Of a stretch of 64,000 nt of DNA, positions 39,261 through 47,309 are shown in pieces. Numbering within the stretch: the first letter of the stretch is position 1; each line of letters begins with the position of its first letter. The position numbers were made by a program, and so were the translations under genes. The notes beneath the pieces were generated by a model. The model was not told the origin of the DNA. It saw only the letters and a list, made by a program, of their open reading frames with translations, and did not search any database. The stretch is taken from positions 1,364,001 through 1,428,000 of the forward strand of contig NZ_CP070968.1 in assembly GCF_017086445.1 (NCBI RefSeq). The letters run 5' to 3'. This DNA is from Brevundimonas fontaquae. Lineage in GTDB: Bacteria; Pseudomonadota; Alphaproteobacteria; Caulobacterales; Caulobacteraceae.

Positions 39261-40166
39261 ATGCGCGCACCCGTGGAGCGCCGATGCGTCCTGACGGGGC
39301 TGGCCGCCTTGAGCGCGGTCGGCTGTTCGCCGCGCGCGGAATCACACCCTGCCGCGCCCGCCCCTCTGTCAGACGAGATTATTGATCTGTCCGACCTGGA
39401 AGCACGCAATGGCGGCCGTCTGGGCTTCGTCGTTCAGGACGCGGCGACAGGGCGTAAGCTGGTTTGGCGCGGCGACGAACGCTTCGTCTATTGCTCGACC
39501 TTCAAACTGTATCTGGCCGCCGCGACCCTGTTGCGGGTGCAGGCCGGGCAGGAGCGACTGGATCGCCGCATCTCCATCACTGCGGCGGACATGATCAACC
39601 ACGCTCCGGTGACCGAGCCCGCCGTTGGCGCGAGCCTGACGGTCGAGCAGTTGATGAAGGGCGCGGTTGAGGTCAGCGACAACCCCGCCGCCAATCTGTT
39701 GCTGAAGGCCATGGGCGGCCCGTCGGCGATGCAGACCTTCTATCGCGGCATCGGCGACGACAGCACCCGCTCGGACCGTTTCGAGCCCGAGATGAATCGC
39801 CTGGACGGCGACAAGGATACGATCCTTCCCAACCAGTCGGTCGCCAATCTTGAACGTCTTTTTCTGGATCCGACCTCGCCCCTGACGGCGGCGTCGCGCG
39901 CCCTGTTGCTGCAGTGGATGACCGATACGCCCACGGGTCAGAATCGTCTTAGGGCTGGGACGCCAGCGGATTGGCGGGTGGCGCACAAGACGGGGACGGG
40001 GGGCTATGGGCCGACCAACGACATCGGCCTGTTGTATCCGCCGAACGGCCAACCTGTGATCGTGGCCGCCTATTACCACGCTGCCCGGGCGACATCGGAC
40101 GACGCTAATGCGGCCGTGATCGCCGAGGCGACGCGTCGCGCGCTGAAGGTCTTGGGCCGTGGCTGA
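39261..40166 (+). CDS. Class A beta-lactamase, predicted lipoprotein
   Basis: Serine beta-lactamase of 301 aa. Class A motifs are complete: S-X-X-K as STFK (S79, K82), SDN (139-141), the omega-loop general base in FEPEMN (E175), and KTG (243-245). A Cys precedes the active serine (Ambler 69), but no Cys sits at Ambler 238, so the disulfide of KPC-type carbapenemases is absent. The N-terminus has an RR pair and a lipobox-like AVGC (C22), suggesting export as a lipoprotein, perhaps by Tat. It starts 4 bases after flbD and overlaps flhA by 8 bases, so it is built into the flagellar operon. Confidence 0.93.
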   Translation: MRAPVERRCVLTGLAALSAVGCSPRAESHPAAPAPLSDEIIDLSDLEARNGGRLGFVVQDAATGRKLVWRGDERFVYCSTFKLYLAAATLLRVQAGQERLDRRISITAADMINHAPVTEPAVGASLTVEQLMKGAVEVSDNPAANLLLKAMGGPSAMQTFYRGIGDDSTRSDRFEPEMNRLDGDKDTILPNQSVANLERLFLDPTSPLTAASRALLLQWMTDTPTGQNRLRAGTPADWRVAHKTGTGGYGPTNDIGLLYPPNGQPVIVAAYYHAARATSDDANAAVIAEATRRALKVLGRG

Positions 40167-42276
40167 TGCGCCGATCCTGATGAAGGACGGCATGGCGCGC
40201 CCGACGGGCCGCGACGTGATCGGCTGGCTGAACCGCGGCGAAGTGCTGATGGCGGTCGGCGTGATCGGCGTGATCATGCTGCTGATCCTGCCGGTGCCCA
40301 AGTTCCTTCTGGATCTGCTGCTGGCCTTCTCGCTGGTGTCCAGCGTGCTGATCCTGATGACCGCCGTGATGATGAAGCGGCCGCTGGATTTCGCCATCTT
40401 CCCGACGGTGTTGCTGGTCTCGACCCTGTTCCGGCTGGGCCTGAACCTGGCCTCCACGCGCCTGATCCTGACCCACGGCCAGGAAGGTCACGATGCGGCG
40501 GGTCAGGTCATCAACGCCTTCGGTCAGTTGATGATGGGCGGCAATTTCATCATCGGGGTGATCATCTTTGCGATCATTCTGGTGGTGAACTTCGTCGTCA
40601 TCACCAAGGGCTCGACCCGGATCGCGGAAGTGTCCGCCCGCTTCACCCTGGACTCCATGCCGGGCAAGCAGATGGCCATCGACGCCGATCTGTCCTCGGG
40701 CCTGATCACCGAGGACCAGGCCAAGCTGCGCCGCAAGGAGCTGGAGCAGGAATCGACCTTCTTCGGCGCCATGGACGGCGCCTCCAAGTTCGTGCGGGGC
40801 GACGCCGTCGCGGGTCTGATCATCACCTTCATCAACGCCATCGGCGGCATACTGATCGGTACGCTGCAACACGGCATGCCAGCGATGGAGGCCGCCAACA
40901 CCTATGTCCAGCTGACCATCGGCGACGGTCTGGTGACGCAGGTGCCAGCCATCATCATCTCGATCGCCGCCGGCTTCCTGGTGTCCAAGGCGGGCGTCGA
41001 AGGCACGGCGGACAAGGCGATGGTCACCCAGCTGGCGACCAATCCGGTGTCGCTGGGCGTGGTCTCGGGCGCCGCCGGTCTGATCGGCCTGATCCCCGGC
41101 ATGCCGCTGATCCCGTTCGCGGCCCTGGCCATCGGCTCGGGCTTTATGGCCTGGCGGCTGGGCCGCAATCGCCTGAAGCCTCAGCCGACAGAGGCGGAGA
41201 TCGCGGCGGCGGCCGCGGCCGCAAAACCCAAGGAAGACGTCGAAGAGCCCATCTCGAACATCTTGACCATCGACGAGGTGAAGATCGAGCTGGGCTATTC
41301 GCTGCTCAGCCTGATCAACGATCTGGAAGGCCGCCGGCTGACCGATCAGATCCGCGCGCTGCGGCGGTCGCTGGCCCAGGAATACGGCTTCGTCATTCCC
41401 CAGGTGCGCATCCTCGACAATATGCGCCTGCCGACCCAGGGCTATGCCATCCGCATCAAGGAGATGGAGACGGGCGCGGGCGAGGTGCGGCTGGGCCATC
41501 TGATGGCGATGGATCCGGCGGGCCGCCAGGTCGAGCTTCCGGGTGAGCATATGCGCGAGCCCGCCTTTGGCCTCCCGGCGACCTGGATCGAGGAAGGCCT
41601 GCGCGAAGAGGCGACGTTCCGGGGCTATACGCTTGTCGACCCGTCAACGGTCCTGACGACCCATCTGACCGAGATCCTGAAGGACAATATGGCCGATCTG
41701 CTGTCCTATGCGGAGGTGCAGAAGCTGTTGAAGGAACTGGGTCCCGAGGAGAAGAAGCTGGTCGAGGAACTGGTGCCCAGCGTGGTCACCGTTACGACGC
41801 TGCAGCGGGTGTTGCAGTCGCTTTTGCGCGAGAAGGTGTCCATTCGCGATCTGCCGGCGATCCTGGAAGGCCTGGCCGAGGCCGCGCCGCACAGTTCCAG
41901 CGTCACGACCCTGGTCGAACACGTCCGCGCGCGCCTGGGCCGCCAACTGTGCTGGCAGAACAAGGACGGCGATGGGGCCCTGCCGATCGTCACCCTGTCG
42001 CCGGAATGGGAAAACGCCTTCGCCGAAAGCCTGATCGGCAATGGCGAGGACAAACAGCTGGCGATGGCGCCGTCGCGCCTTCAGGACTTCATCCGCGCCG
42101 TGCGCGACACCTTCGAGCGGATCGCCATGACGGGCGAGAATCCGGTGCTGCTGACCGGCCCGATGACGCGGCCCTATGTGCGATCGATCATCGAACGCTT
42201 CCGCGGCCAAACCGTCGTGATGAGCCAGAACGAGATCCATCCCAAGGCCCGGTTGCGGACCCTGGGCCAGGTCTGA
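40159..42276 (+). CDS. flhA: Flagellar export apparatus protein FlhA
   Basis: Inner-membrane gate of the flagellar type III export machine, 705 aa. Eight N-terminal membrane segments (from LMAVGVIGVIMLLILPVPKF) hold the cytoplasmic FHIPEP region with RIAEVSARFTLDSMPGKQMA. The C-terminal half (from about residue 345) is the cytosolic ring domain that binds export chaperones, including PSVVTVTTLQRVLQSLLRE and SQNEIHPKARLRTLGQV. The GTG start lies 8 bases before the end of the beta-lactamase gene. In Caulobacter flhA directly follows flbD. Confidence 0.97.
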   Translation: MADAPILMKDGMARPTGRDVIGWLNRGEVLMAVGVIGVIMLLILPVPKFLLDLLLAFSLVSSVLILMTAVMMKRPLDFAIFPTVLLVSTLFRLGLNLASTRLILTHGQEGHDAAGQVINAFGQLMMGGNFIIGVIIFAIILVVNFVVITKGSTRIAEVSARFTLDSMPGKQMAIDADLSSGLITEDQAKLRRKELEQESTFFGAMDGASKFVRGDAVAGLIITFINAIGGILIGTLQHGMPAMEAANTYVQLTIGDGLVTQVPAIIISIAAGFLVSKAGVEGTADKAMVTQLATNPVSLGVVSGAAGLIGLIPGMPLIPFAALAIGSGFMAWRLGRNRLKPQPTEAEIAAAAAAAKPKEDVEEPISNILTIDEVKIELGYSLLSLINDLEGRRLTDQIRALRRSLAQEYGFVIPQVRILDNMRLPTQGYAIRIKEMETGAGEVRLGHLMAMDPAGRQVELPGEHMREPAFGLPATWIEEGLREEATFRGYTLVDPSTVLTTHLTEILKDNMADLLSYAEVQKLLKELGPEEKKLVEELVPSVVTVTTLQRVLQSLLREKVSIRDLPAILEGLAEAAPHSSSVTTLVEHVRARLGRQLCWQNKDGDGALPIVTLSPEWENAFAESLIGNGEDKQLAMAPSRLQDFIRAVRDTFERIAMTGENPVLLTGPMTRPYVRSIIERFRGQTVVMSQNEIHPKARLRTLGQV

Positions 42277-42338
42277 TCCCGCCGACTTGGCAGTTTGACG
42301 TTTGACGCGGCGACGCACCCCGCTAAAGCTCCGCCGTC

Positions 42339-43865
42339 ATGAGTCCGAACCCCCGATCCCAATGGTCGCGCCTGCGCGACTTTATGCGTACGCCGTCGTT
42401 GGCCCGGTCGATCTCGGCCATGCTGATCCTGGCGTTCGGGCTGCTGATCGTGGTCAATGCGACGACCTTCGTAATGATCCAGCGCACCTTCGCGTTGAAC
42501 GAAACCATCGAGCATGCTCAGCAAATGCGGCGCGCCGCGCGTACGGTTCTGATTGCGAGCCTGAACGCCGAAACATCGCAACGCGGCTTTCTGCTGACGG
42601 GACGAAGCGATTTTCTCCAGCCCTACCGCGACGCCAGGGCCGACATGGAGCCCGCGCTGGCGTTTCTGGATGAGGGCGCGGCCCTCGATCCGACGCTGAA
42701 AGCCACCGTCGAACCCATCCACCGTCTAGGCGACAAGAAATGGGACGAGATGGAAAACACCGTCGCCTTGGCGCGCCAAGGTCGGATCGGACAGGCGATC
42801 CAGGCTGTACGGTCGGGCGAGGGCAAGCAATATATGGACGAGCTCCGAGCCGCCATCGAGAAGTTCGACAAGCTGAAGTCCGATCGGATCGACAGCCGAC
42901 GCCGGGCGTCGGAAGTGTTCGGCCTCCTGACCGTCACGATGAACGCCATCGCGGGTCTGCTGGTCATCGTCCTTGCGCTGCTGTCAGCTTGGCTGGTTCG
43001 GCGTTACGTGTCCGAAATTCAATCCGCCCGTGCGACCCTCGACGCCGCCAACGCCAGCCTCGAAGACAAGGTCCGCGAGCGCACCGGCGACCTGATGCGC
43101 GCCAACGAGGAGATTCAACGCTTCGCCTATATCGTCAGTCACGACCTGCGTGCACCGCTGGTCAACGTGATGGGCTACACCTCCGAACTGGAGCAGGCGG
43201 GCAAGATCGTCGACAAGGCGATCTATGAGGCTGAAAAGACGCGCGTGGTCGATCCCGAGATCGTCACCGCCGTGCGAGAGGAGATGCCCGAAGCCATCGG
43301 CTTCATCCGCGCCTCGACCGAGAAGATGGACCGGCTGATCAACGCCATCCTGAAGCTGTCGCGCGAAGGTCGTCGCAACCTGCTTCCAGAGCCGCTGGAC
43401 ATGACGGCGATGGCGCAGAACATCGCCAACAGCGTCCATCACCAGACCGAAGCCTCGGGGGCGCGCATCGAGGTGCAGTCGCTGCCCGAGATCGAGAGCG
43501 ACCGCATTTCGATGGAGCAGATCGTCGGCAATCTGATCGACAACGCCGTCAAATATCTGGATCACGACCGGCCGGGCGAAATCGTCGTGTCGGGAGAAGA
43601 CGTGCCGGGCGGCTGGGTCGTCTACCGGGTCGCCGACAATGGGCGAGGCATCGCCCCACGCGACCATGAGCGGATCTTCGAACTGTTCCGGCGCTCCGGA
43701 AGACAGGATCGTTCTGGCGAGGGGTTGGGCCTGGCATTTGTGCGCAACAGCGTGCGTCGACTAGGCGGCACGATCGACGTTGAGTCCGAGCTGGGCAAAG
43801 GCTCGACTTTTCTGCTGAAATTCCCCAAACGACTGATCCTGTCTGAACCCGGAGGCGCGCTGTGA
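42339..43865 (+). CDS. CHASE3-domain sensor histidine kinase
   Basis: Membrane kinase of 508 aa. Segment one (about 24-47) and segment two (about 195-218) enclose a CHASE3 sensor with the motif ETSQRGFLLTGRSDFLQPY. A coiled-coil linker (ARATLDAANASLEDKVRERT) leads to the HisKA domain, with the phosphoacceptor H268 in IVSHDLRAPLVN, and the ATPase domain with NLIDNAVKYL, DNGRGI and GLGLAF. There is a 40-residue insert in the HisKA helix hairpin (KIVDKAIYEAEKTRVVDPE), a feature I do not usually expect. It overlaps the following receiver gene by four bases. Confidence 0.93.
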   Translation: MSPNPRSQWSRLRDFMRTPSLARSISAMLILAFGLLIVVNATTFVMIQRTFALNETIEHAQQMRRAARTVLIASLNAETSQRGFLLTGRSDFLQPYRDARADMEPALAFLDEGAALDPTLKATVEPIHRLGDKKWDEMENTVALARQGRIGQAIQAVRSGEGKQYMDELRAAIEKFDKLKSDRIDSRRRASEVFGLLTVTMNAIAGLLVIVLALLSAWLVRRYVSEIQSARATLDAANASLEDKVRERTGDLMRANEEIQRFAYIVSHDLRAPLVNVMGYTSELEQAGKIVDKAIYEAEKTRVVDPEIVTAVREEMPEAIGFIRASTEKMDRLINAILKLSREGRRNLLPEPLDMTAMAQNIANSVHHQTEASGARIEVQSLPEIESDRISMEQIVGNLIDNAVKYLDHDRPGEIVVSGEDVPGGWVVYRVADNGRGIAPRDHERIFELFRRSGRQDRSGEGLGLAFVRNSVRRLGGTIDVESELGKGSTFLLKFPKRLILSEPGGAL

Positions 43866-44284
43866 CGCAACCCGTCAAAATCATCATGGTCGAAGACGAC
43901 CACGGCCACGCCAAGCTGATCGAAAAGAACATCCGTCGGGCCAACATCAACAACGAGATCAAGCATTTCGACGAAGGCGGCGCGGCGCTGGACTATCTGT
44001 TCAGTGACGAAATCCTCGCCAATGGTCCGCTGCTGATCCTGCTCGACCTCAACCTGCCCGATATGTCGGGCACGGACATTCTGGAAAAGGTGAAGGCCAA
44101 CGAGCGCCTCCGCCGCGCGCCGGTCGTGGTGCTGACGACGACCGACGACAAGGTCGAGATCCAGCGCTGCTACGATCTGGGCTGCAACGTCTACATCACC
44201 AAGCCAGTGGATTATGAATCCTTCGCCGGCGCGATCCGCCAGCTGGGTCTGTTCCTCTCGGTGATCCAGGCGCCGGAGATCTGA
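43862..44284 (+). CDS. Stand-alone receiver (Rcp1-like response regulator)
   Basis: Single-domain response regulator of 140 aa, with no output domain. Acidic pair D12-D13 in IIMVEDDHGHA, phosphoacceptor D62 in LLDLNLPDMSG, Thr in VVLTTTDD and Lys in YITKPVD are all present. The sequence type (ANERLRRAPVVVLTT) resembles Rcp1, the partner of cyanobacterial phytochrome. GTG start in a GTGA overlap with the CHASE3 kinase, so the two are coupled and the receiver is its likely target or phosphate shuttle. Confidence 0.92.
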   Translation: MTQPVKIIMVEDDHGHAKLIEKNIRRANINNEIKHFDEGGAALDYLFSDEILANGPLLILLDLNLPDMSGTDILEKVKANERLRRAPVVVLTTTDDKVEIQRCYDLGCNVYITKPVDYESFAGAIRQLGLFLSVIQAPEI

Positions 44285-45324
44285 CGATCGACGCGCCAAA
44301 GCCTATTCGCCTGCTCTACATCGACGACGACCGGGGTCTGTCCCGGCTGGTCGAAAAAGAGCTGGGGCGTCACGGCTATGCCGTCACCTGCGCGCCGGAT
44401 GGCGATGCGGGGTTGGAGCTGTTGCAGCAGGGTGAGTACGACATCTGCGCGCTGGACCACTATATGCCGACGCGAGACGGGCTGGACGTCTTGCCGGACA
44501 TTCTGGCCCTGACGGCGCCGCCGCCCGTCGTTTATGTGACGGGCGCGCAGGATGGGCGGATCGCCGTTGCGGCCCTTCGGGCGGGCGCGGCGGACTATGT
44601 CATCAAGGACGTCTCTGAGGATTTCACCTCCCTGTTGCGCTCGGCCTTGGAGGACGCCTTGTCGCGTCGTCGGCTGGAGCGCGAGAACGAACTGGCGCAG
44701 GAAGAAATCCGCCGGGCGCGCGATCGGGCCGAGGCCATGCTGCGTGAGGTGAACCACCGCGTCGGCAACTCGCTGCAGCTGGTGTCCAGCTTCATGTCCT
44801 TGCAGATGCGCCACGTCACCGATCAGGGCGCCAAGGACGCGCTGCGGGAATCGCAGGCGCGGATCGAGGCGGTCGCCCATGTTCACCGCCGCCTCTATAC
44901 CTCGGGCGACATGAGTCACGTGGCCATGGATGAATATCTGGTCGGGCTGATGGACGAACTGTCCAAGTCCATCGGGCCGGATGACGGATCGCCCAAGCTG
45001 ACGCTGGACGCTGAACCGCTTTCCGTGACGACAGATCAGGCCGTGTCGATTGGCGTCATCGTCACCGAACTGGTCACCAACGCCGTCAAATACGCCTATG
45101 CGCCGGGGCAGGGGGGCGAGATCCGCATCCATATGCGCCGCGAAAACGAGAATCGCGTGATGCTGACGGTCGAGGACGACGGTCCCGGCATGGGCGACGG
45201 AACGCCCAAGGGCACGGGTCTGGGCGGCAAGATCATTTCCGCCATGGCGTCAGGCCTGCGGTCGGCCGTCGAGTTCGACGGCGCTCACAAGGGCGTGCGC
45301 GCCAGGTTGTCGTTCGACCTTTAG
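44281..45324 (+). CDS. Receiver-HisKA_2 hybrid histidine kinase, apparent CTG start
   Basis: Soluble 347-aa protein with an N-terminal receiver (LLYIDDDRGLSRLV; phosphoacceptor D59 in CALDHYMP; T87; K109) followed by a HisKA_2 kinase (H159 in REVNHRVGNSLQ) and an ATPase domain (ELVTNAVKYAYA, DDGPGMGD). No ATG, GTG or TTG exists before the receiver: the first TTG would remove its first strand and acidic pocket. CTG at 44281 gives an N-terminus starting MTIDAPKP and a 4-base CTGA overlap with the preceding gene, mimicking the usual ATGA coupling. HisKA_2 kinases often feed the PhyR general stress response. Confidence 0.85.
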   Translation: MTIDAPKPIRLLYIDDDRGLSRLVEKELGRHGYAVTCAPDGDAGLELLQQGEYDICALDHYMPTRDGLDVLPDILALTAPPPVVYVTGAQDGRIAVAALRAGAADYVIKDVSEDFTSLLRSALEDALSRRRLERENELAQEEIRRARDRAEAMLREVNHRVGNSLQLVSSFMSLQMRHVTDQGAKDALRESQARIEAVAHVHRRLYTSGDMSHVAMDEYLVGLMDELSKSIGPDDGSPKLTLDAEPLSVTTDQAVSIGVIVTELVTNAVKYAYAPGQGGEIRIHMRRENENRVMLTVEDDGPGMGDGTPKGTGLGGKIISAMASGLRSAVEFDGAHKGVRARLSFDL

Positions 45325-45336
45325 GTCGGTTTCGTC

Positions 45337-45780
45337 ATGTTGCAGTTCGGCGTTCGCAAACCCGCTTCGGATTATCGTCACCGCGCCACCGCGTTCGGCA
45401 TCGTCGAACGTAACGGCCTGATCGCCTGTGTGCGCGTGGAACGCGAGACCGGTCCCTATTTCGATCTGCCCGGCGGCGGCTTGGATATCGAGGAGACAGA
45501 GGTTCAGGCCCTGATCCGCGAGTTCGTCGAGGAAACCGGCCTGACGGTCTCGCCGCTGAACCGCATCGCCGAGGCCAGCCAGTATTTCGTGCGTTCGACC
45601 CGCGAGCCGGTGAACAATGTCGGCGGGTTCTGGACCGCCACTGTGGCGGCCGAAAATCCCGATGCGAAATGCGAGGACGATCACACCCTGGTGTGGCTGG
45701 ATCCGACCTTCGCCATCTCGCGGTTGCGTCACGATTCTCACGCCTGGGCTGTCGCCGTCTGGCTGCGCCGCCCAAGCTGA
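45337..45780 (+). CDS. Nudix hydrolase
   Basis: Hydrolase of nucleoside diphosphate-linked substrates, 147 aa. A perfect Nudix box G-X5-E-X7-RE-X2-EE-X-GL is present, reading GGLDIEE, then seven residues, then REFVEETGL, and gives the Mg-binding glutamates. The rest has the usual beta-alpha-beta layout, with a C-terminal WLDPTFAISRLRHDSHAWAV. Substrate unknown. It follows the receiver-kinase by 12 bases and may be the last gene of that operon. Confidence 0.87.
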   Translation: MLQFGVRKPASDYRHRATAFGIVERNGLIACVRVERETGPYFDLPGGGLDIEETEVQALIREFVEETGLTVSPLNRIAEASQYFVRSTREPVNNVGGFWTATVAAENPDAKCEDDHTLVWLDPTFAISRLRHDSHAWAVAVWLRRPS

Positions 45781-45787
45781 GCCTTAC

Positions 45788-45812
45788 GGAACGGCCTTCC
45801 TACGAAGTCGTT
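45788..45812 (+). promoter_or_regulatory. EcfG (general stress sigma) promoter of csbD
   Basis: GGAAC, 16 nt, CGTT: an exact match to the alphaproteobacterial EcfG/SigT promoter. The -10 element ends 51 bases before the csbD ATG. CsbD proteins are classic general-stress gene products, which strengthens the call. Confidence 0.85.
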
Positions 45813-45863
45813 TGTTTTTCGAACCGCAAGAACATGTCGCGGCGATGAAAACAGGAGATTTCG

Positions 45864-46043
45864 ATGGCTGATCACGACCGTATCGAAGGCGCCGCCAAGA
45901 ACATGGGCGGCAAGGTCAAGGAAGGCGTCGGCAAGATGACCGGCGACACCAAGCTGCAAGCCGAGGGCAAAGCCGATCAAGTCGAAGGCAAGGTCCAGAA
46001 TACTGTCGGCGGCGTCAAGGATAGCCTCCGCGACAAGGCCTAA
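45864..46043 (+). CDS. CsbD family stress protein
   Basis: Very small hydrophilic protein of 59 aa, too short for ordinary gene-length filters. It reads MADHDRIEGAAKNMGGKVKE and continues with repeated Gly-Lys-Val motifs (GVGKMTGDTK, EGKADQVEGKVQ), the signature of CsbD proteins. These are low-complexity, Lys/Glu/Gly-rich stress proteins of unknown mechanism. AGGAG lies 7 bases before the ATG. It has an exact EcfG promoter upstream and a candidate terminator downstream. Confidence 0.93.
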   Translation: MADHDRIEGAAKNMGGKVKEGVGKMTGDTKLQAEGKADQVEGKVQNTVGGVKDSLRDKA

Positions 46044-46078
46044 GCCTCACTGGAATGCGCGAAAACAAGAAACACCGT

Positions 46079-46103
46079 CCGCCAAGCGCGGGCGGCGTTT
46101 TTT
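46079..46103 (+). terminator. Possible terminator after csbD
   Basis: A short stem CCGCC/GGCGG with 7-nt loop, then CG and TTTTTT. The stem is only five base pairs, so this is a weak call supported mainly by the T run and the position 35 bases after csbD. Confidence 0.45.
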
Positions 46104-46110
46104 GCATGAC

Positions 46111-47289
46111 TTAGCGCGTCAATGCGCGCATCGCCTTGTCGAGGCCTTCCAGCGTCAGCGGGAACATCCTCTGCTCCATCACCTCGCGTAGCAGGCCGAC
46201 GGAAGCGGTATAATCCCAGTACCGCTCCTGAACGGGATTGAGCCAGACCGACTTCTCCCACTGCTGGCGCGCCCGCTTCATCCATACGGTGCCGGCCTCT
46301 TCGTTCCAGTGCTCGACGGAGCCGCCGGGCATGGTGATCTCATAGGGGCTCATCGTCGCATCGCCGACGAAGATGGCGCGCCAGTCGCCAGGGTATTTGT
46401 GCAGCAGATCCCACGTCGGGATACGCTCGGTGTGGCGCCGGCGATTGTCCTTCCAGACCCCTTCGTAGAGGCAGTTGTGGAAGTAGAAGAACTCCAGGTT
46501 CTTGAACTCGGTCTTGGCCGCCGAGAACAACTCCTCAACCAGTTTGATGTGACCGTCCATCGAACCGCCGATGTCGAGGAACAGCAGCACCTTGATCGTA
46601 TTGCGTCGCTCCGGCCGCATCTGGATGTCCAGCCAGCCCTGACGCGCGGTGCCGTCGATGGTGCCGTCGATATCCAGCTCGTCCGGCGCGCCGTGTCGGG
46701 CGAAACGGCGCAGACGACGCAGCGCCACCTTGATGTTGCGGGTGCCCAATTCGATCGTGTCGTCCAGGTTCTTGAACTCGCGCTTTTCCCAGACCTTGAC
46801 CGCCCGACCCTGCTTGCCCGGACCGCCGATGCGAACGCCTTCGGGGTTATAGCCGCCGTGTCCGAAGGGGCTGGTCCCGCCCGTGCCGATCCATTTCGAG
46901 CCGCCGGAATGACGCTCCTTCTGCTCTTCCAGACGCTGCTTCAGCGTCTCCATCAGCTTGTCGAATCCGCCCAGCGCCTCAATCTGGGCCTTCTCCTCGT
47001 CGGTCAGATATTTTTCGTTCAGCAGCCGTAGCCAGTCCTCGGGAATGTCGGTGGTCAGGTCTTCGCCCGTTCCGACGGACTCGACGCCCTTGAACACCGT
47101 CCCGAACACCTGATCGAACCGATCATAGTGTTTCTCGTCCTTGACCAGGACGGCGCGAGACAGGTGATAAAAGGCCTCGACCTCGCGCCCGGCCACGTCG
47201 CGATCCATGGCCTCCATCAGATGGAGCCATTCCTTCATCGACACCGGAACCTTGGCGTCGCGCAGCGCGGTGAAGAAGGGCAGGAGCAT
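46111..47289 (-). CDS. CoxE-like VWA-domain protein
   Basis: Soluble 392-aa protein with the CoxE/DUF58-like VWA domain. The N-terminal half is helical (LPFFTALRDAKVPVSMKEWL, then RFDQVFGTVFKGVE) and the C-terminal VWA domain has the MIDAS motif FLDIGGSMDG with the expected D-X-G-X-S. These proteins usually act with a MoxR-type AAA+ ATPase as a metal-insertion or assembly chaperone. None is adjacent here. I use the ATG before LLPFF; there is no convincing ribosome-binding site, and longer starts give a low-complexity tail. Confidence 0.87.
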   Translation of the reverse strand: MLLPFFTALRDAKVPVSMKEWLHLMEAMDRDVAGREVEAFYHLSRAVLVKDEKHYDRFDQVFGTVFKGVESVGTGEDLTTDIPEDWLRLLNEKYLTDEEKAQIEALGGFDKLMETLKQRLEEQKERHSGGSKWIGTGGTSPFGHGGYNPEGVRIGGPGKQGRAVKVWEKREFKNLDDTIELGTRNIKVALRRLRRFARHGAPDELDIDGTIDGTARQGWLDIQMRPERRNTIKVLLFLDIGGSMDGHIKLVEELFSAAKTEFKNLEFFYFHNCLYEGVWKDNRRRHTERIPTWDLLHKYPGDWRAIFVGDATMSPYEITMPGGSVEHWNEEAGTVWMKRARQQWEKSVWLNPVQERYWDYTASVGLLREVMEQRMFPLTLEGLDKAMRALTR

Positions 47290-47309
47290 GAGAGGGATGT
47301 GAACCCGGA

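Noticed and set aside
39261..40166. Carbapenemase of the KPC/SME type
   Set aside because: The residue aligned with Ambler 238 is Gly, so the Cys69-Cys238 disulfide of that group cannot form.
44413..45324. Receiver-kinase starting at TTG 44413
   Set aside because: It would remove the first strand and the acidic residues of an otherwise intact receiver; the frame is open upstream and CTG at 44281 fits the overlap with the previous gene.
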